Assembly: GCA_021325295.1 (NCBI GenBank)
Contig: JAJPHM010000025.1
Coordinates: forward strand, 43,428 to 107,427
Direction: 5' to 3'
From: Nitrososphaeraceae archaeon
GTDB lineage: Archaea > Thermoproteota > Nitrososphaeria > Nitrososphaerales > Nitrososphaeraceae
Length of the DNA: 64,000 nt
Shown here: positions 44,880-54,031 of the stretch, one piece after another
Numbering within the stretch: the stretch's first letter is position 1
Layout of the letters: the number at the start of each line of letters is the position of its first letter
Notes under the pieces: generated by a model
What the model was told of the DNA's origin: nothing
The model's input: only the letters and a program-made list of their open reading frames with translations
Databases searched by the model: none
Translations under genes and position numbers: made by a program

Positions 44880-46319
44880 CTATTTGGGAGATCTGTCTTG
44901 CTTTTGTTTTTGATTTTGCCTTTGCTTTTGACTCTGGATCTCTCCCATAACTTGATTCACATAATGCATGATATCTTGTTGTGACATGGTCTGGATTATT
45001 CCAGTCCTGCTTTCTACTTGCTCTGAATTTGCCTTCGCTACCGTCATTACAGTCTTCTCCAGCCGCTTCATAACGTCTGCTGTTCCTATGCTATCAAGCA
45101 GTTTTGACTCTACCAGCACCTGTTTGCGAATCGCAGTCCTCACTGCCGCATTTTCGGATATGTATGCAGCCGAATAATAAAACCCAATGCTAAAAAGATA
45201 CGCTGCAAGTGTGAGAAACGAGTGTGCCGCCAGTCCGAAAGGAGGAAAGGTCTTGAAGATGACAGGTGACAGGTATGCGATAGAAGTAGCCATTATACCG
45301 TATGCACTCATGAGCATGTATTTTCCTATATGCTGCTCTTGGCCTACATTTTTCATATTTCTGGCAATGCTCCAGTAGCCGATGCCCCAGATCATCTGCA
45401 TCCCAATTGACCCGATTATAGCTATCACCCTGAAGGAAAGGTATGGAGTATTGAAGAGCTTGTAATCTACAGTAGGCGAGGTTGCTAGGCTGGGAACGGT
45501 CCCGACCAAAAATACTATGGCAGGTAAGCAGATAAGGGTCCAGAGCCTTGCCTTTCCAAGTTGCTTGGAGAAGTGTCGCAGTATCAGCGTTATCGCTGCC
45601 CACTGAAACATGGCTGAAATTTCAGCAACTGCCACAACCAGCAGATAAAACAGCGCATTCACAGAAGAAGATGTACTGATGTGATTAAAATTAGCGTAAG
45701 AGGCGTTACTAACGACCTGGCTTCCTTCCGATACTATAGACAATATAACCAGGTTGCCAAGCATTGCCAGAGAACCAGTCGTAGCTGCAAGACCAAGGAG
45801 CAGTATCGTAATGTTCCTTCGGACAGCAAAGAACCAAGAAAATAATTTGTAGCCAAGAAATGCATAGTACCCTGCTCCCGGAAGGGTTCCAAGCCCAATG
45901 ATTGCCTTGAACAGCGCTATGTCATACTTTGATTCTATGGCCATTTGCAAGATAAGGGCAAGCAGCAGAATGGACAGGGCAAGCTGAACTAGCATAACAA
46001 GCTTGAAGAGCCGATTAAAGGCAGATAAAGTCGAGTGGGCGAGCATTCCACTTTTTGTTGTCGTGTCGTTTGCAAATGAAAGCAGGTAGTTACCCCCAAG
46101 ACCATAAATGACAAGAGAAATCAATCCAAATACAAGAATCCCCCAGATAGAATCAAGCAGAGGTCTTGCAATATCAAAAAAGAATGCCAGAATACCATCT
46201 GCAGCCATTGCAGCTATTGTTAACGGGCCCAAGAACGAAGCCCTCTGTCCCAAAATGCGCGAAAATGGAATGTACAGCTGCAGCAATAAAGTGGATCGTA
46301 TCTTGAATCTAATAACCAT
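44880..46319 (-). CDS. Polytopic membrane protein, paralog of the 35698 gene
   Basis: 479 residues from an ATG. About eleven hydrophobic helices and a C-terminal cytoplasmic tail with DSIGTADVMKRLEKTVMTVA and a Gln/Lys-rich end (QKQRQNQKQKQ). Layout and several stretches match the 35698-37056 protein, for example the SIGKPLFW against QLGKARLW loop. It sits between the sensor genes and the KaiC-cyclase operon and may be a membrane receptor or carrier of that block. No known family is recognised. Confidence 0.6.
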   Translation of the reverse strand: MVIRFKIRSTLLLQLYIPFSRILGQRASFLGPLTIAAMAADGILAFFFDIARPLLDSIWGILVFGLISLVIYGLGGNYLLSFANDTTTKSGMLAHSTLSAFNRLFKLVMLVQLALSILLLALILQMAIESKYDIALFKAIIGLGTLPGAGYYAFLGYKLFSWFFAVRRNITILLLGLAATTGSLAMLGNLVILSIVSEGSQVVSNASYANFNHISTSSSVNALFYLLVVAVAEISAMFQWAAITLILRHFSKQLGKARLWTLICLPAIVFLVGTVPSLATSPTVDYKLFNTPYLSFRVIAIIGSIGMQMIWGIGYWSIARNMKNVGQEQHIGKYMLMSAYGIMATSIAYLSPVIFKTFPPFGLAAHSFLTLAAYLFSIGFYYSAAYISENAAVRTAIRKQVLVESKLLDSIGTADVMKRLEKTVMTVAKANSEQVESRTGIIQTMSQQDIMHYVNQVMGEIQSQKQRQNQKQKQDRSPK

Positions 46320-46446
46320 TCCCGCAGTCAGTGACCCATCAAGCAGGCCAGTCCAGTCAGTCAGTTGCTTGCTTTTGCCTCACCGCAGTGCGTGCGTTAC
46401 TTTGACTATTCATTTTTAAATAGAATAGAATAAGGTTTAGCGGAAA

Positions 46447-47907
46447 CTAGGGAGAGATTCTTGAAGGGATGTTAGAGTTTCCAAAATCAGTCGAATATGC
46501 AGAGTAGAGCCTTATCCTCTGGCCGTGCTTTATCTGGTAATCAGAATTGACAAGCTTGATTGTATCCCTGTATTCTGCCTTCAGAGCGATCAGGTCTTCT
46601 GCCAGCCTGTCTGCCAGCAGTATGTGGCCGCTGTCTCCTATGTCCATTACCCTGCGGGCAAGGACAATTTCCGGTCCCCACACGTTACGGTTGTTGTTTA
46701 TGTCGTTGACCATAAATACCGGTCCTGACGCCAAACCTATTCGCACATCTATTCTGTCGCTATTTGGTTTGCCACGGTTGTAGCCTGCCAGTTTCTTGTG
46801 AAGCTCAATTGCAAGCTTTAACGGAATTTCAGGATTTAGCAGAAATCCAATTGCCATCCCGTCTCCTGTCGGAAATGAAAAGCCCCTGTATTCCGTCCTT
46901 TTGAATGCTTCACACGATCCGACAAGTTCGTTGAGATTTTCAATTTTCTCTATCTGCTTTTCCACAGGAAGTGATTGGTCTGACAGGCTTACTATGTCTA
47001 TGAAAAAAAAGTTCACATCAGATACGCCCACAGAAAGACCGGAGTCAAACACATTTGCGCTATAGTACTCTTTTAGCCTCAGATAGGTCTGCATGCACAG
47101 GATCGTGTCAAATGTAAAGTCCGAGTATGAAATTGCCTTTCCTGTAACCGGCCTATTGCAGGTCGGGCACTTTGCAATGGTCTTGGACAGGCTATCGCCA
47201 AATGCCAGAATGCCGCTGGCATCTATTGAAAACTCGATCCATTTTGGGGTGTGGTGGATGCCCTTTATTGAAAGCAGCCTTATGCTCCTTGACAACGAGT
47301 GGCCGCTATCTTCAAGCTTCATTTCCAGAATCCCATCAACTATACAGCTCAGCTTTGAAACTGCGTTTGCAGAGTATAGATCTGTGCCGGTGAGCGTAAA
47401 TATTCCGGCGACCTTGTAATCTCTCAGAAGAATGGCCAGACTGTGTATGAATTTCAAAAGCGCTGTTTCCTTGAAAATAATGGACAGGTGGGTAAGAGAA
47501 TCAATTACCAAGCGTATGGACCTGCCAGAACCAGCATATGGACTCAGCGCACTCTCGATGTCTGTCAGTATTGCAGACAATTTTATCCAATCAGAGCCCC
47601 TGCCATTTCCTCCCTTACCGCTTCTTTTTGACAAGCCTGCCTGCAGATATGGATCGATGAATTTCAAATTTCCATTTACTCTGGCGTCTTTTGGAAACTG
47701 TTTTTCATCAAGGTTAGCGCTGATAAATATACAAAAGTCGTCGTTTAGCAGTCCATCAAGAATAAACTGCCTGCAGTAGATGCTCTTGCCTGCGCCAGCA
47801 GGACCGACAAGCAAGAGCAAACTTTTTGGAATTGCCTGCATGTCGCTAAAGTAGCAAGCGCCCGGAATTTGGGATAACCCTGATGAATCTGGCTTGGCAT
47901 GTGCCAA
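46447..47907 (-). CDS. KaiC/RecA-like ATPase fused to a nucleotide-cyclase-like domain
   Basis: 486 residues; TTG start on the base after the stop of the ParA-like gene. N-terminal KaiC-like domain: Walker A GPAGAGKS (35-42), Walker B SIRLVIDSLTHLS, and IKGIHHTPKWIEFSID. A short Cys motif (AKCPTCNRPVTG) links to a class III cyclase fold (about 295-470) with VNFFFIDIVSLSDQ, FPTGDGMAIGFL and VRIGLASGPVFMV. The two metal-binding Asp positions are kept, but the transition-state Asn/Arg region reads GPEIVLARRVMDIG, so cyclase activity is uncertain. Function is inferred as an ATP- or nucleotide-driven signal switch. Confidence 0.8.
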   Translation of the reverse strand: MAHAKPDSSGLSQIPGACYFSDMQAIPKSLLLLVGPAGAGKSIYCRQFILDGLLNDDFCIFISANLDEKQFPKDARVNGNLKFIDPYLQAGLSKRSGKGGNGRGSDWIKLSAILTDIESALSPYAGSGRSIRLVIDSLTHLSIIFKETALLKFIHSLAILLRDYKVAGIFTLTGTDLYSANAVSKLSCIVDGILEMKLEDSGHSLSRSIRLLSIKGIHHTPKWIEFSIDASGILAFGDSLSKTIAKCPTCNRPVTGKAISYSDFTFDTILCMQTYLRLKEYYSANVFDSGLSVGVSDVNFFFIDIVSLSDQSLPVEKQIEKIENLNELVGSCEAFKRTEYRGFSFPTGDGMAIGFLLNPEIPLKLAIELHKKLAGYNRGKPNSDRIDVRIGLASGPVFMVNDINNNRNVWGPEIVLARRVMDIGDSGHILLADRLAEDLIALKAEYRDTIKLVNSDYQIKHGQRIRLYSAYSTDFGNSNIPSRISP

Positions 47908-48810
47908 CTAGTTGCTTAACCTCAAGGAATCGCTGCTAGCCAGCTCGGTTATTTTCATTGAAAATGGATGGTCAGGATATTTTATTGCAGTCAGAAATTC
48001 TTTTCTACTAAACTGTATGTCGCAGTAGCAGGGAATTGCAGAGACTACAGACATCTTTGTTTGACTGGTGAGCATGTCCGCAATGTCAGGGTCTCCTGTC
48101 TGCTCAGCAACGTCAAGCCCCGAAGTATGCAAGGCATTGGCTTTGGAACTAGAATGAACTGAGGGATTTGGAACGCAGTAGCCATGAACTCTATTTAGGA
48201 CAAGATAGGGTTTTGCTCCAAACTTTGCAAATGAAGTGTATATTTCATTGGCCATCTTTATTGTACCATCAATGTCGATATCCCCCATCTTGAGCGTAAG
48301 AAAAAGCCTGTCTGCAACCGCCAGTGCGTTTATTGACCAGTATCTGATACCAGGGCTTGTGTCAAGTATCACGTAATCGATATTGTGGGTTGAAATCAAC
48401 TCTTCACGGAGTTGTATGAACTTGCGCAGGAGCTGAAGTTTGTCCTGTTTTCCCCCAATGCCTTCAAGCTTGTGAATCTCTTCCTTTTTTGGATTGGAGA
48501 AACCAAGCAAGAGCCTGCCGCCATTTTTCTGTCCAGAATTACCACTGCGGCTGTTGCCATGTGCAAGGCCGTCAAGTGTGGATGTTACATCAACCAGTAT
48601 ATTTTCAGCATCTGCATTATCTGCCAAAAAATCGTTAATCCAGTTTGCAGGCGTTATTTCAAAATAAGCCTGCAGGCTGGGGGCATATACATCAAGGTCA
48701 AGAAGAGATACCCTGTATCCTCTCCTAGCCAGAAGAACTGCTAAATTGGCGGCCAATGTGGTCTTGCCTGTGCCGCCTTTGTAAGAGTGAAAAGCAATGC
48801 ATTGTGTCAA
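47908..48810 (-). CDS. ParA/MinD-family ATPase
   Basis: 300 residues from an ATG. Deviant Walker A with the signature Lys: HSYKGGTGKTTLAANLAVLL, then LLDLDVYAPSL (Walker A') and DYVILDTSPGIRYWSINAL (Walker B). Such ATPases form dimers on membranes or DNA and place partners in the cell. The C-terminal Cys pair (AIPCYCDIQFS) is unusual. It is cotranscribed with the abutting KaiC-cyclase gene, its likely cargo or regulator. No ParB is near. Confidence 0.85.
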   Translation of the reverse strand: MTQCIAFHSYKGGTGKTTLAANLAVLLARRGYRVSLLDLDVYAPSLQAYFEITPANWINDFLADNADAENILVDVTSTLDGLAHGNSRSGNSGQKNGGRLLLGFSNPKKEEIHKLEGIGGKQDKLQLLRKFIQLREELISTHNIDYVILDTSPGIRYWSINALAVADRLFLTLKMGDIDIDGTIKMANEIYTSFAKFGAKPYLVLNRVHGYCVPNPSVHSSSKANALHTSGLDVAEQTGDPDIADMLTSQTKMSVVSAIPCYCDIQFSRKEFLTAIKYPDHPFSMKITELASSDSLRLSN

Positions 48811-49000
48811 TAACGGAGGATTTCCAAACTGCCTATTTAAGGGATGAGGTCGAAAAGAGATTGTTGGCGTTCTGGAGGCGTAATCAATGGCCGCTCACCT
48901 CACTCTATTGAATAGAACATATTAACGAAGCTGCATGGCTGGCTGATTTGCCTATTTAGGTCTAGTATGCTTATATCTTCAGGCAACGCAGGGACTGCAA

Positions 49001-49372
49001 TTGAAGAACAATGCCATCCTTGTTGTTGATGATGAACCCGACATCACCATGACATTGAAAATGGGTCTACAGGCATATGGATTTAAAGTTAGCATATTTA
49101 ACGATCCGGTTCTGGCATTGTCAAATGTCAAACCCGGGCTCTATGATCTGGCTCTTTTGGATATCAGAATGCCCAAGATGAGTGGTTTTGAACTGTACAA
49201 AGAAATCGAGAAGATCGATAACAAGGTAAAGGTATGCTTCATTACCGCATTTGAGGTTTATTACGAGTCATTGAGGGAGTTGTACCCTGATTCCAAAGTA
49301 TCATGCTTTATCAAAAAGCCGGTGCTGATAGAAAAACTTGTAGACCATATAAAAAAGGAATTAGGCGGCTAA
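49001..49372 (+). CDS. Stand-alone response regulator (REC domain)
   Basis: 123 residues from a TTG. AILVVDDEPDITMTLKMGLQ, phospho-Asp in LALLDIRMPKMSGFEL, CFITAFE and CFIKKPVLI. It has only the receiver, without the N-terminal extension of the 43704 protein, and about half of the positions match. It is divergent from the ParA/KaiC-cyclase operon and may feed that pathway. Confidence 0.88.
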   Translation: MKNNAILVVDDEPDITMTLKMGLQAYGFKVSIFNDPVLALSNVKPGLYDLALLDIRMPKMSGFELYKEIEKIDNKVKVCFITAFEVYYESLRELYPDSKVSCFIKKPVLIEKLVDHIKKELGG

Positions 49373-49565
49373 TAATATAGAAATGAAATGACAGAACATT
49401 CAGATGACATTTGCCGATTCAATTCATTGTTAAAATGAGCCAAGTTAGTTCTGCAACAAAAAATCAGTCTTTTATTTAGATGCACAGATCTTGAAAATTG
49501 AAAAAAAGTCGCGCAAAATCAGATAGGTAACCAATGTATTCAAAAGGATATAAGATCGATATCAT

Positions 49566-49685
49566 CTATCGTTGTATTTCCTTCAGCCTAGTATCGCTTA
49601 GTCCACATTCTGTGCATTTGTAGACGATGGACTTGCCCAGGTCCTTTTGCGGCAGCATCTCTGAACCACAGCATGCACATCGCAT
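49566..49685 (-). CDS. 39-residue zinc-ribbon protein
   Basis: MRCACCGSEMLPQKDLGKSI then VYKCTECGLSDTRLKEIQR: two CxxC pairs about 20 residues apart, the classic zinc ribbon. Start ATG at 49685, stop TAG at 49566. It lies between the receiver gene and glnA. Its role is unknown; it could be a small nucleic-acid-binding or assembly factor. Confidence 0.6.
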   Translation of the reverse strand: MRCACCGSEMLPQKDLGKSIVYKCTECGLSDTRLKEIQR

Positions 49686-49843
49686 TTTACCTATTACTAA
49701 TTCCCATTTCAGCGCCTCATAAAAAAGTATTCTGCCAGCTATTCCATAATTCTGTCAGAAATAATGCAAAGCGTCCTCTGTCTATATCAAAGCAGAGCAA
49801 AGGAAAGGAAAGCTATAGTTCAGCGTATCTTTTTTCTTCTCTT

Positions 49844-51310
49844 CTACACGTCAGCATACATCGAAAATTCATGCGGATGTGGCCTGACTGTGACTTCTGT
49901 GTGTTCTTTTGCCTCGTGTTCTACAATCATATCCACAGTATCATCGCCAAATACCGGCTTTAAGAATGCGCTATCGCTTTCAAGCTCCTCATACGCTTCC
50001 CTCAGACTGGCAGGCAGCTGCTTTATCCCAAGGTCGCGGCGCCTCTTTGGACTCATCTTGAAAATGTCTTCGTCAACTGGATCGCCAATCGACCTCTTTT
50101 TCCTTATACCATCAAGACCTGCAGCCATTATGGCAGAAAACGCCAGATATGGATTGCATGAAGGATCTGGTGCCCTGAACTCTATTCTTTTCATATCTGC
50201 AAATTTCTCGCCCTTGTAGTGTGCAGGAATCCTGATTATGGCAGACCTGTTGCCTGTGCTCCATGCTATATACACAGGCGCCTCGTATCCAGGTACAAGC
50301 CGCCTGTACGAGTTTGTGGTTGGGGCGATAATGGCAGCCAGCGCCCTTGCGTGATCCATAATCCCTCCGCCAAAATACCGCGCCAGTTCTGACAGCTCTG
50401 CGTATTCGTCACCCGGGTCGTAAAAGAGGTTACGTCCCCTGCTCCAGAGGCTGACGTTTACATGCATACCAGAGCCATTGTCAAGGGCGATTGGCTTTGG
50501 CATCATTGTGGCTATCATGTTGTGTTTCTTTGCAATATTCTTCACGATATACTTGTAGCTCTGCACTGCATCGCCAGCATTTACCAGCGTGTCGTAGCGT
50601 ATGTCTATCTCGCACTGACCCGCCGTCGCCACTTCGTGGTGGTGTGCATCGCACACAATGCCAAAATTGTTTGTGAGCACGTCAACGCATTCGTTGCGGT
50701 ATTCCATCAACGTATCGCCTGGCGCGCTGGGCAGGTACCCTTCCTTTAACCTGAGGGCATAGGCTACGCTGTCTGAAGACCACGGTGCCTCCCTTGAAGC
50801 TATCCTGTAGCTCTGGCCCTGGTAGGGTGTCATGGTATTTACCTCAAGCTTGTCAAATACGAAAAACTCCACTTCAGGTCCCCAGTAAGATGTGTCGTAC
50901 CCCTGCTCAGATACGTAGCGCTCTGCCCTCTTGGCAAGCCCCCTCGGATCTCGTGGAAAGAGATCCCTTTTTGACCCCCCGCTCAGAATATCACAGATTA
51001 ATCTGGCTGTCGGAGCCTGCTCGATCCATGGCACGGTAGCATACGTCGAAGGGTCGGGCCTGATTATCAGGTCAGATTCGTGGATCTCTGTAAACCCTCT
51101 GATCGAAGACCCGTCAAGCTTTGGCAGGCCGTCTTCAAAATCCTCCAGCCGGAACATGTTTGCATCAATAGTGGTATGGTGAAACCTGCCAAAGAGACCT
51201 GTAAACTGGAGGTCCAGAAATTTTATCCTGTCTTCTTTTAGCTTTCGCATTACGGATTCAGCTGTAAAGTTTAAAGGAACAATCTTGCCATCAATGACTT
51301 TATAAGGCAA
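49844..51310 (-). CDS. glnA: Glutamine synthetase type I
   Basis: 488 residues from a TTG. Landmarks: KLDGSSIRGF, YWGPEVEFFVFD (metal-binding Glu), CDAHHHEVATAGQCEIDIRY, GSGMHVNVSLW, APTTNSYRRLVPGYEAPVYI and RIEFRAPDPSCNPYLAFSA. It condenses ammonia and glutamate with ATP and is the main assimilation route in an ammonia-oxidising archaeon. I saw no obvious adenylylation Tyr loop. It is divergent from GINS51 across a 52-base promoter region. Confidence 0.95.
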   Translation of the reverse strand: MPYKVIDGKIVPLNFTAESVMRKLKEDRIKFLDLQFTGLFGRFHHTTIDANMFRLEDFEDGLPKLDGSSIRGFTEIHESDLIIRPDPSTYATVPWIEQAPTARLICDILSGGSKRDLFPRDPRGLAKRAERYVSEQGYDTSYWGPEVEFFVFDKLEVNTMTPYQGQSYRIASREAPWSSDSVAYALRLKEGYLPSAPGDTLMEYRNECVDVLTNNFGIVCDAHHHEVATAGQCEIDIRYDTLVNAGDAVQSYKYIVKNIAKKHNMIATMMPKPIALDNGSGMHVNVSLWSRGRNLFYDPGDEYAELSELARYFGGGIMDHARALAAIIAPTTNSYRRLVPGYEAPVYIAWSTGNRSAIIRIPAHYKGEKFADMKRIEFRAPDPSCNPYLAFSAIMAAGLDGIRKKRSIGDPVDEDIFKMSPKRRRDLGIKQLPASLREAYEELESDSAFLKPVFGDDTVDMIVEHEAKEHTEVTVRPHPHEFSMYADV

Positions 51311-51362
51311 AGGGTATCACTTAGTAGGACACTAAAACCCTATAATTTAAGTTTATCAGAGC
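51311..51362. promoter_or_regulatory. Compact bidirectional promoter of glnA and GINS51
   Basis: The whole gap is AT-rich around CCTATAATTTAAGTTTATC. Read leftwards, AAACTTAAATTATAGG gives a TATA box about 25-30 bases before the glnA start; read rightwards it gives one for the GINS gene. Shared control is possible. Confidence 0.45.
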
Positions 51363-51383
51363 ATGGCAGGGCAGGGTGGAGAT

Positions 51384-51971
51384 ATGACACAGTCCAACCA
51401 AAAAGATCCGGCAGGGCACTCAGATTCTGAGGTACTTTCACTCAAAGAGATCTATACTTTGCTAAAAAAGGAAATAGAGATGGCTGCACTGCAATCAATT
51501 CCTCCTGATACTTTTGTAAAAATAGCTGCAACTCTTGGCGAGCTGAAAGGGCAGGGGTATGAAGGGGTTGAGGCCAAGGTGCGCGACCAGCTGGCAGAGC
51601 TCGTTGCCGAGTCTGCGAGGCTTTTACTTGCTGCAAGGCAGCAAAAATTGCTCGAATCAAACGATATTGACTATTCAAAGTTGACAGACGAGGAAAAGTA
51701 TATTCACGATGGCTTTACCGAGTGGGCGAGCAGATCCGACACAATAGCTGACGCTGCATCTCGCGGCAGGCCCAAAGTGCTTGAATCAATCTCTGCCAGA
51801 ATTCGCTCAAAGCGGGTCTTTGTCAGGTTCCTCAAGCCAACCCAGCAGTTCATTGGCATCGACTTGGCCAGGTACGGGCCGTTTGAAGAGGAAGACATTG
51901 CTTCTCTTCCACTTGAAAATGCCCGAGCGCTTGTCAAGAGCGGCGAGGCTGTGCAGGTACAGATCCAGTAA
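51384..51971 (+). CDS. gins51: GINS complex subunit Gins51 (Sld5/Psf1 type)
   Basis: 195 residues from ATG 51384, which follows GGTGGAGAT; an ATG at 51363 also opens the frame. An N-terminal helical A-domain (SLKEIYTLLKKEIEMAALQS; EEKYIHDGFTEWASRSDT) is followed by the small B-domain (KRVFVRFLKPTQQFIGIDLA, RYGPFEEEDIASLPLENARA), the archaeal GINS51 order. GINS links MCM helicase with primase and polymerase at the replication fork. Confidence 0.82.
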   Translation: MTQSNQKDPAGHSDSEVLSLKEIYTLLKKEIEMAALQSIPPDTFVKIAATLGELKGQGYEGVEAKVRDQLAELVAESARLLLAARQQKLLESNDIDYSKLTDEEKYIHDGFTEWASRSDTIADAASRGRPKVLESISARIRSKRVFVRFLKPTQQFIGIDLARYGPFEEEDIASLPLENARALVKSGEAVQVQIQ

Positions 51972-52154
51972 AGAAAAGAAGGCGCGCCTGCAAGTACGTG
52001 GCGGAAAAATCTAGCTCGTGGCAGCTGGACCAGAATTGAATAGAGTAGAACATAATAGAAGAATAAAATGAATAAATCAGAAAAGAGATTCTCTCTGTCA
52101 GGCCAGAAGGCAAAACCCAATAAATTAAATATTGTAAAGGCCTGTTAGCATTTA

Positions 52155-52457
52155 ATGACGCATAACGGGATAGATATAGACCAGTATGTTCTCTTTACAA
52201 TCTATCCTTTCGCTGCATTTATGGTGTCAGGGCTTGTGGCCAGAAAGACCAAGATGGCCGAAGTAACAAAATACATCATACAGGCAGCAATATGCATTGC
52301 GTTTTCCATAGTCTATTTTGTCGCGGTTCCAAACGGAGGTGCTCAGGGCCTAGCCATAGTTCTGGCAATGTTTAGCGCGATACTGCTTCTTATGGCAAGG
52401 AAACACAAGATCCACCCGGAGCCTGAAGAAGACCAGCAGAGTAGCACAAGAGCCTAG
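52155..52457 (+). CDS. Small membrane protein, hypothetical
   Basis: 100 residues from an ATG. Three hydrophobic helices (about 10-30, 40-60, 66-82) and a charged, Pro/Glu-rich C-terminal tail. No family is recognised. It is preceded by a long AT-rich leader, follows GINS51, and runs convergently into the small gene at 52465. Confidence 0.55.
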   Translation: MTHNGIDIDQYVLFTIYPFAAFMVSGLVARKTKMAEVTKYIIQAAICIAFSIVYFVAVPNGGAQGLAIVLAMFSAILLLMARKHKIHPEPEEDQQSSTRA

Positions 52458-52464
52458 GTTTGGG

Positions 52465-52686
52465 CTAGAAGGCAGCGGAAGAAGGAGAAGAATTAGGAGA
52501 AGATCCAGAAGGCGAGTTGAGCAACCTGTTTGTGTGCTCTATTCTGCTTTCCATAAGGCCATCGATCCAGTCGTGAAACTCTTTCTCTGCGGATTCGAAG
52601 GAGGACTTGTTCTTGAGCATATACTTCTGTATAAACTTGACCTTCATCCATAAATATGCCAGCTCTGTGTCGTCATCTGAGCTCAC
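52465..52686 (-). CDS. Small helical hypothetical protein
   Basis: 73 residues from an ATG. ELAYLWMKVKFIQKYMLKNK then SSFESAEKEFHDWIDGLMES is a helical hairpin with a Ser/Pro/Asn-rich tail (SPSGSSPNSSPSSAAF). I recall similar short thaumarchaeal proteins but cannot name the family. Confidence 0.5.
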   Translation of the reverse strand: MSSDDDTELAYLWMKVKFIQKYMLKNKSSFESAEKEFHDWIDGLMESRIEHTNRLLNSPSGSSPNSSPSSAAF

Positions 52687-52825
52687 TTGCTGTCATTCCT
52701 CCTTTCGATCTCGCTTTCTATTCTCACGTTCTGGCTCTTAAGGATTATTCTACCGGTTTTGTAATTTCGTTTGGAGTTTGGATCGGATTGGGTTGGATGC
52801 AAAACGAGCAAGACGGGACCTGATA

Positions 52826-53860
52826 TCAGGGGATAACACACGCTCTTCCTACTACTTTGCCTTCCTTGAGCGCATTTAGGGCTTCGTTTACCTGGTCAAG
52901 CCTGTACCTGTGATTTGTATTTACCACGCCTTTCAGCCTTCCCTTGCCGGCCAGCTCTGCCATTGTCTGAAGTTCCCGCTTTGTACCAACAAACGATCCT
53001 GCCATAGAAACTTCCTTGAGTGCAAATATCTTTGGGTTAACTGTTGCAGGCGAATCGTTGACACCTACAAGTACAAGCCTTCCTGAATTTGCCAGGAGCC
53101 TGAGTGAGCTATCGATGCTTTCGGTGCTCCCGACAAAGTCAAAGACCACATCCAGTCCCCTGGCTGATGTTATGGCCTTGACGCTATCGCGCAGCTTCTC
53201 TTTGGTGATATTGACTGCCGCGTCAGCAGAGCCGATATCCTGAGCCATCTTTAACTTTTCGTCGGTTCTTCCTATCGCGATTGTGGTTGATGCGCCTGCA
53301 AGTCTGGCGAGCTGCAGCACATACATGCCGACTCCGCCAGTGCCGTATACTGCGACTCTGTCGCCAAGCTGAACTCTGGCAACAGCACTCACAGCGTGAA
53401 ACGCTGTTATCCCTGCGCAGCCAAGGCTTGCGCCAAATTCAAAAGGCACATTCTGGGGAAGCTGCACCAGCTGTCGGGAGTCTACCTTGATGTAATCGGC
53501 ATACCCTCCATCTGCAGAAAAGCCGTACATAGGTCCGGCGCCAATATTTCTGCAAACGCCCTGCCTGCCCCGAATGCACATGTCACAGTCGCCGCATGGT
53601 GTCAAGAAGTAGACCACAACCCTGTCGCCTTTTTTTGTGCTGTCTACCTCGCTTCCTACCTGCTCTACCTCCCCGGCGATTTCGTGCCCCAGAGTCACTG
53701 GGGGTTTTGCCACAAGGACTCCGGTAGTTACGTGGACATCGCTATGGCAGATTGAAGCAGCACGCACCCTGACCAGCGCTTCTTTTTTGCCCGGCTGCGG
53801 CGTCTCTGACTGCTCTATCTTGAGAGGCTCACCAACTTTATGGAACCTGGCAGATTGCAT
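52826..53860 (-). CDS. adh: Zinc-dependent alcohol dehydrogenase (MDR family)
   Basis: 344 residues from an ATG. Catalytic zinc ligands: ICHSDVH (Cys38) and LGHEIAGEV (His); the structural zinc loop is CGDCDMCIRGRQGVC; the cofactor motif is VYGTGGVGMYVLQLAR. The Gly in GRTDEK after the second strand suggests possible NADP use. Substrate unknown; the group includes broad-range alcohol and aldehyde reductases. It stands alone with a GC-rich coding region. Confidence 0.9.
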   Translation of the reverse strand: MQSARFHKVGEPLKIEQSETPQPGKKEALVRVRAASICHSDVHVTTGVLVAKPPVTLGHEIAGEVEQVGSEVDSTKKGDRVVVYFLTPCGDCDMCIRGRQGVCRNIGAGPMYGFSADGGYADYIKVDSRQLVQLPQNVPFEFGASLGCAGITAFHAVSAVARVQLGDRVAVYGTGGVGMYVLQLARLAGASTTIAIGRTDEKLKMAQDIGSADAAVNITKEKLRDSVKAITSARGLDVVFDFVGSTESIDSSLRLLANSGRLVLVGVNDSPATVNPKIFALKEVSMAGSFVGTKRELQTMAELAGKGRLKGVVNTNHRYRLDQVNEALNALKEGKVVGRACVIP

Positions 53861-54031
53861 TTGTTAAAAGACCATCCTTTCTTTCTTGCTCCTTCACGTT
53901 CTCTTCCCGATATAACGTTTTTTGCTATGCAGGCTTGCTTCAAGCGGTTTATAGATTGGATTATTCATTGTTGCAGGCAGAGCAAGAAACTCTTTTAGGC
54001 AATTTATGGCATATATAGACTAGATTAGAGC

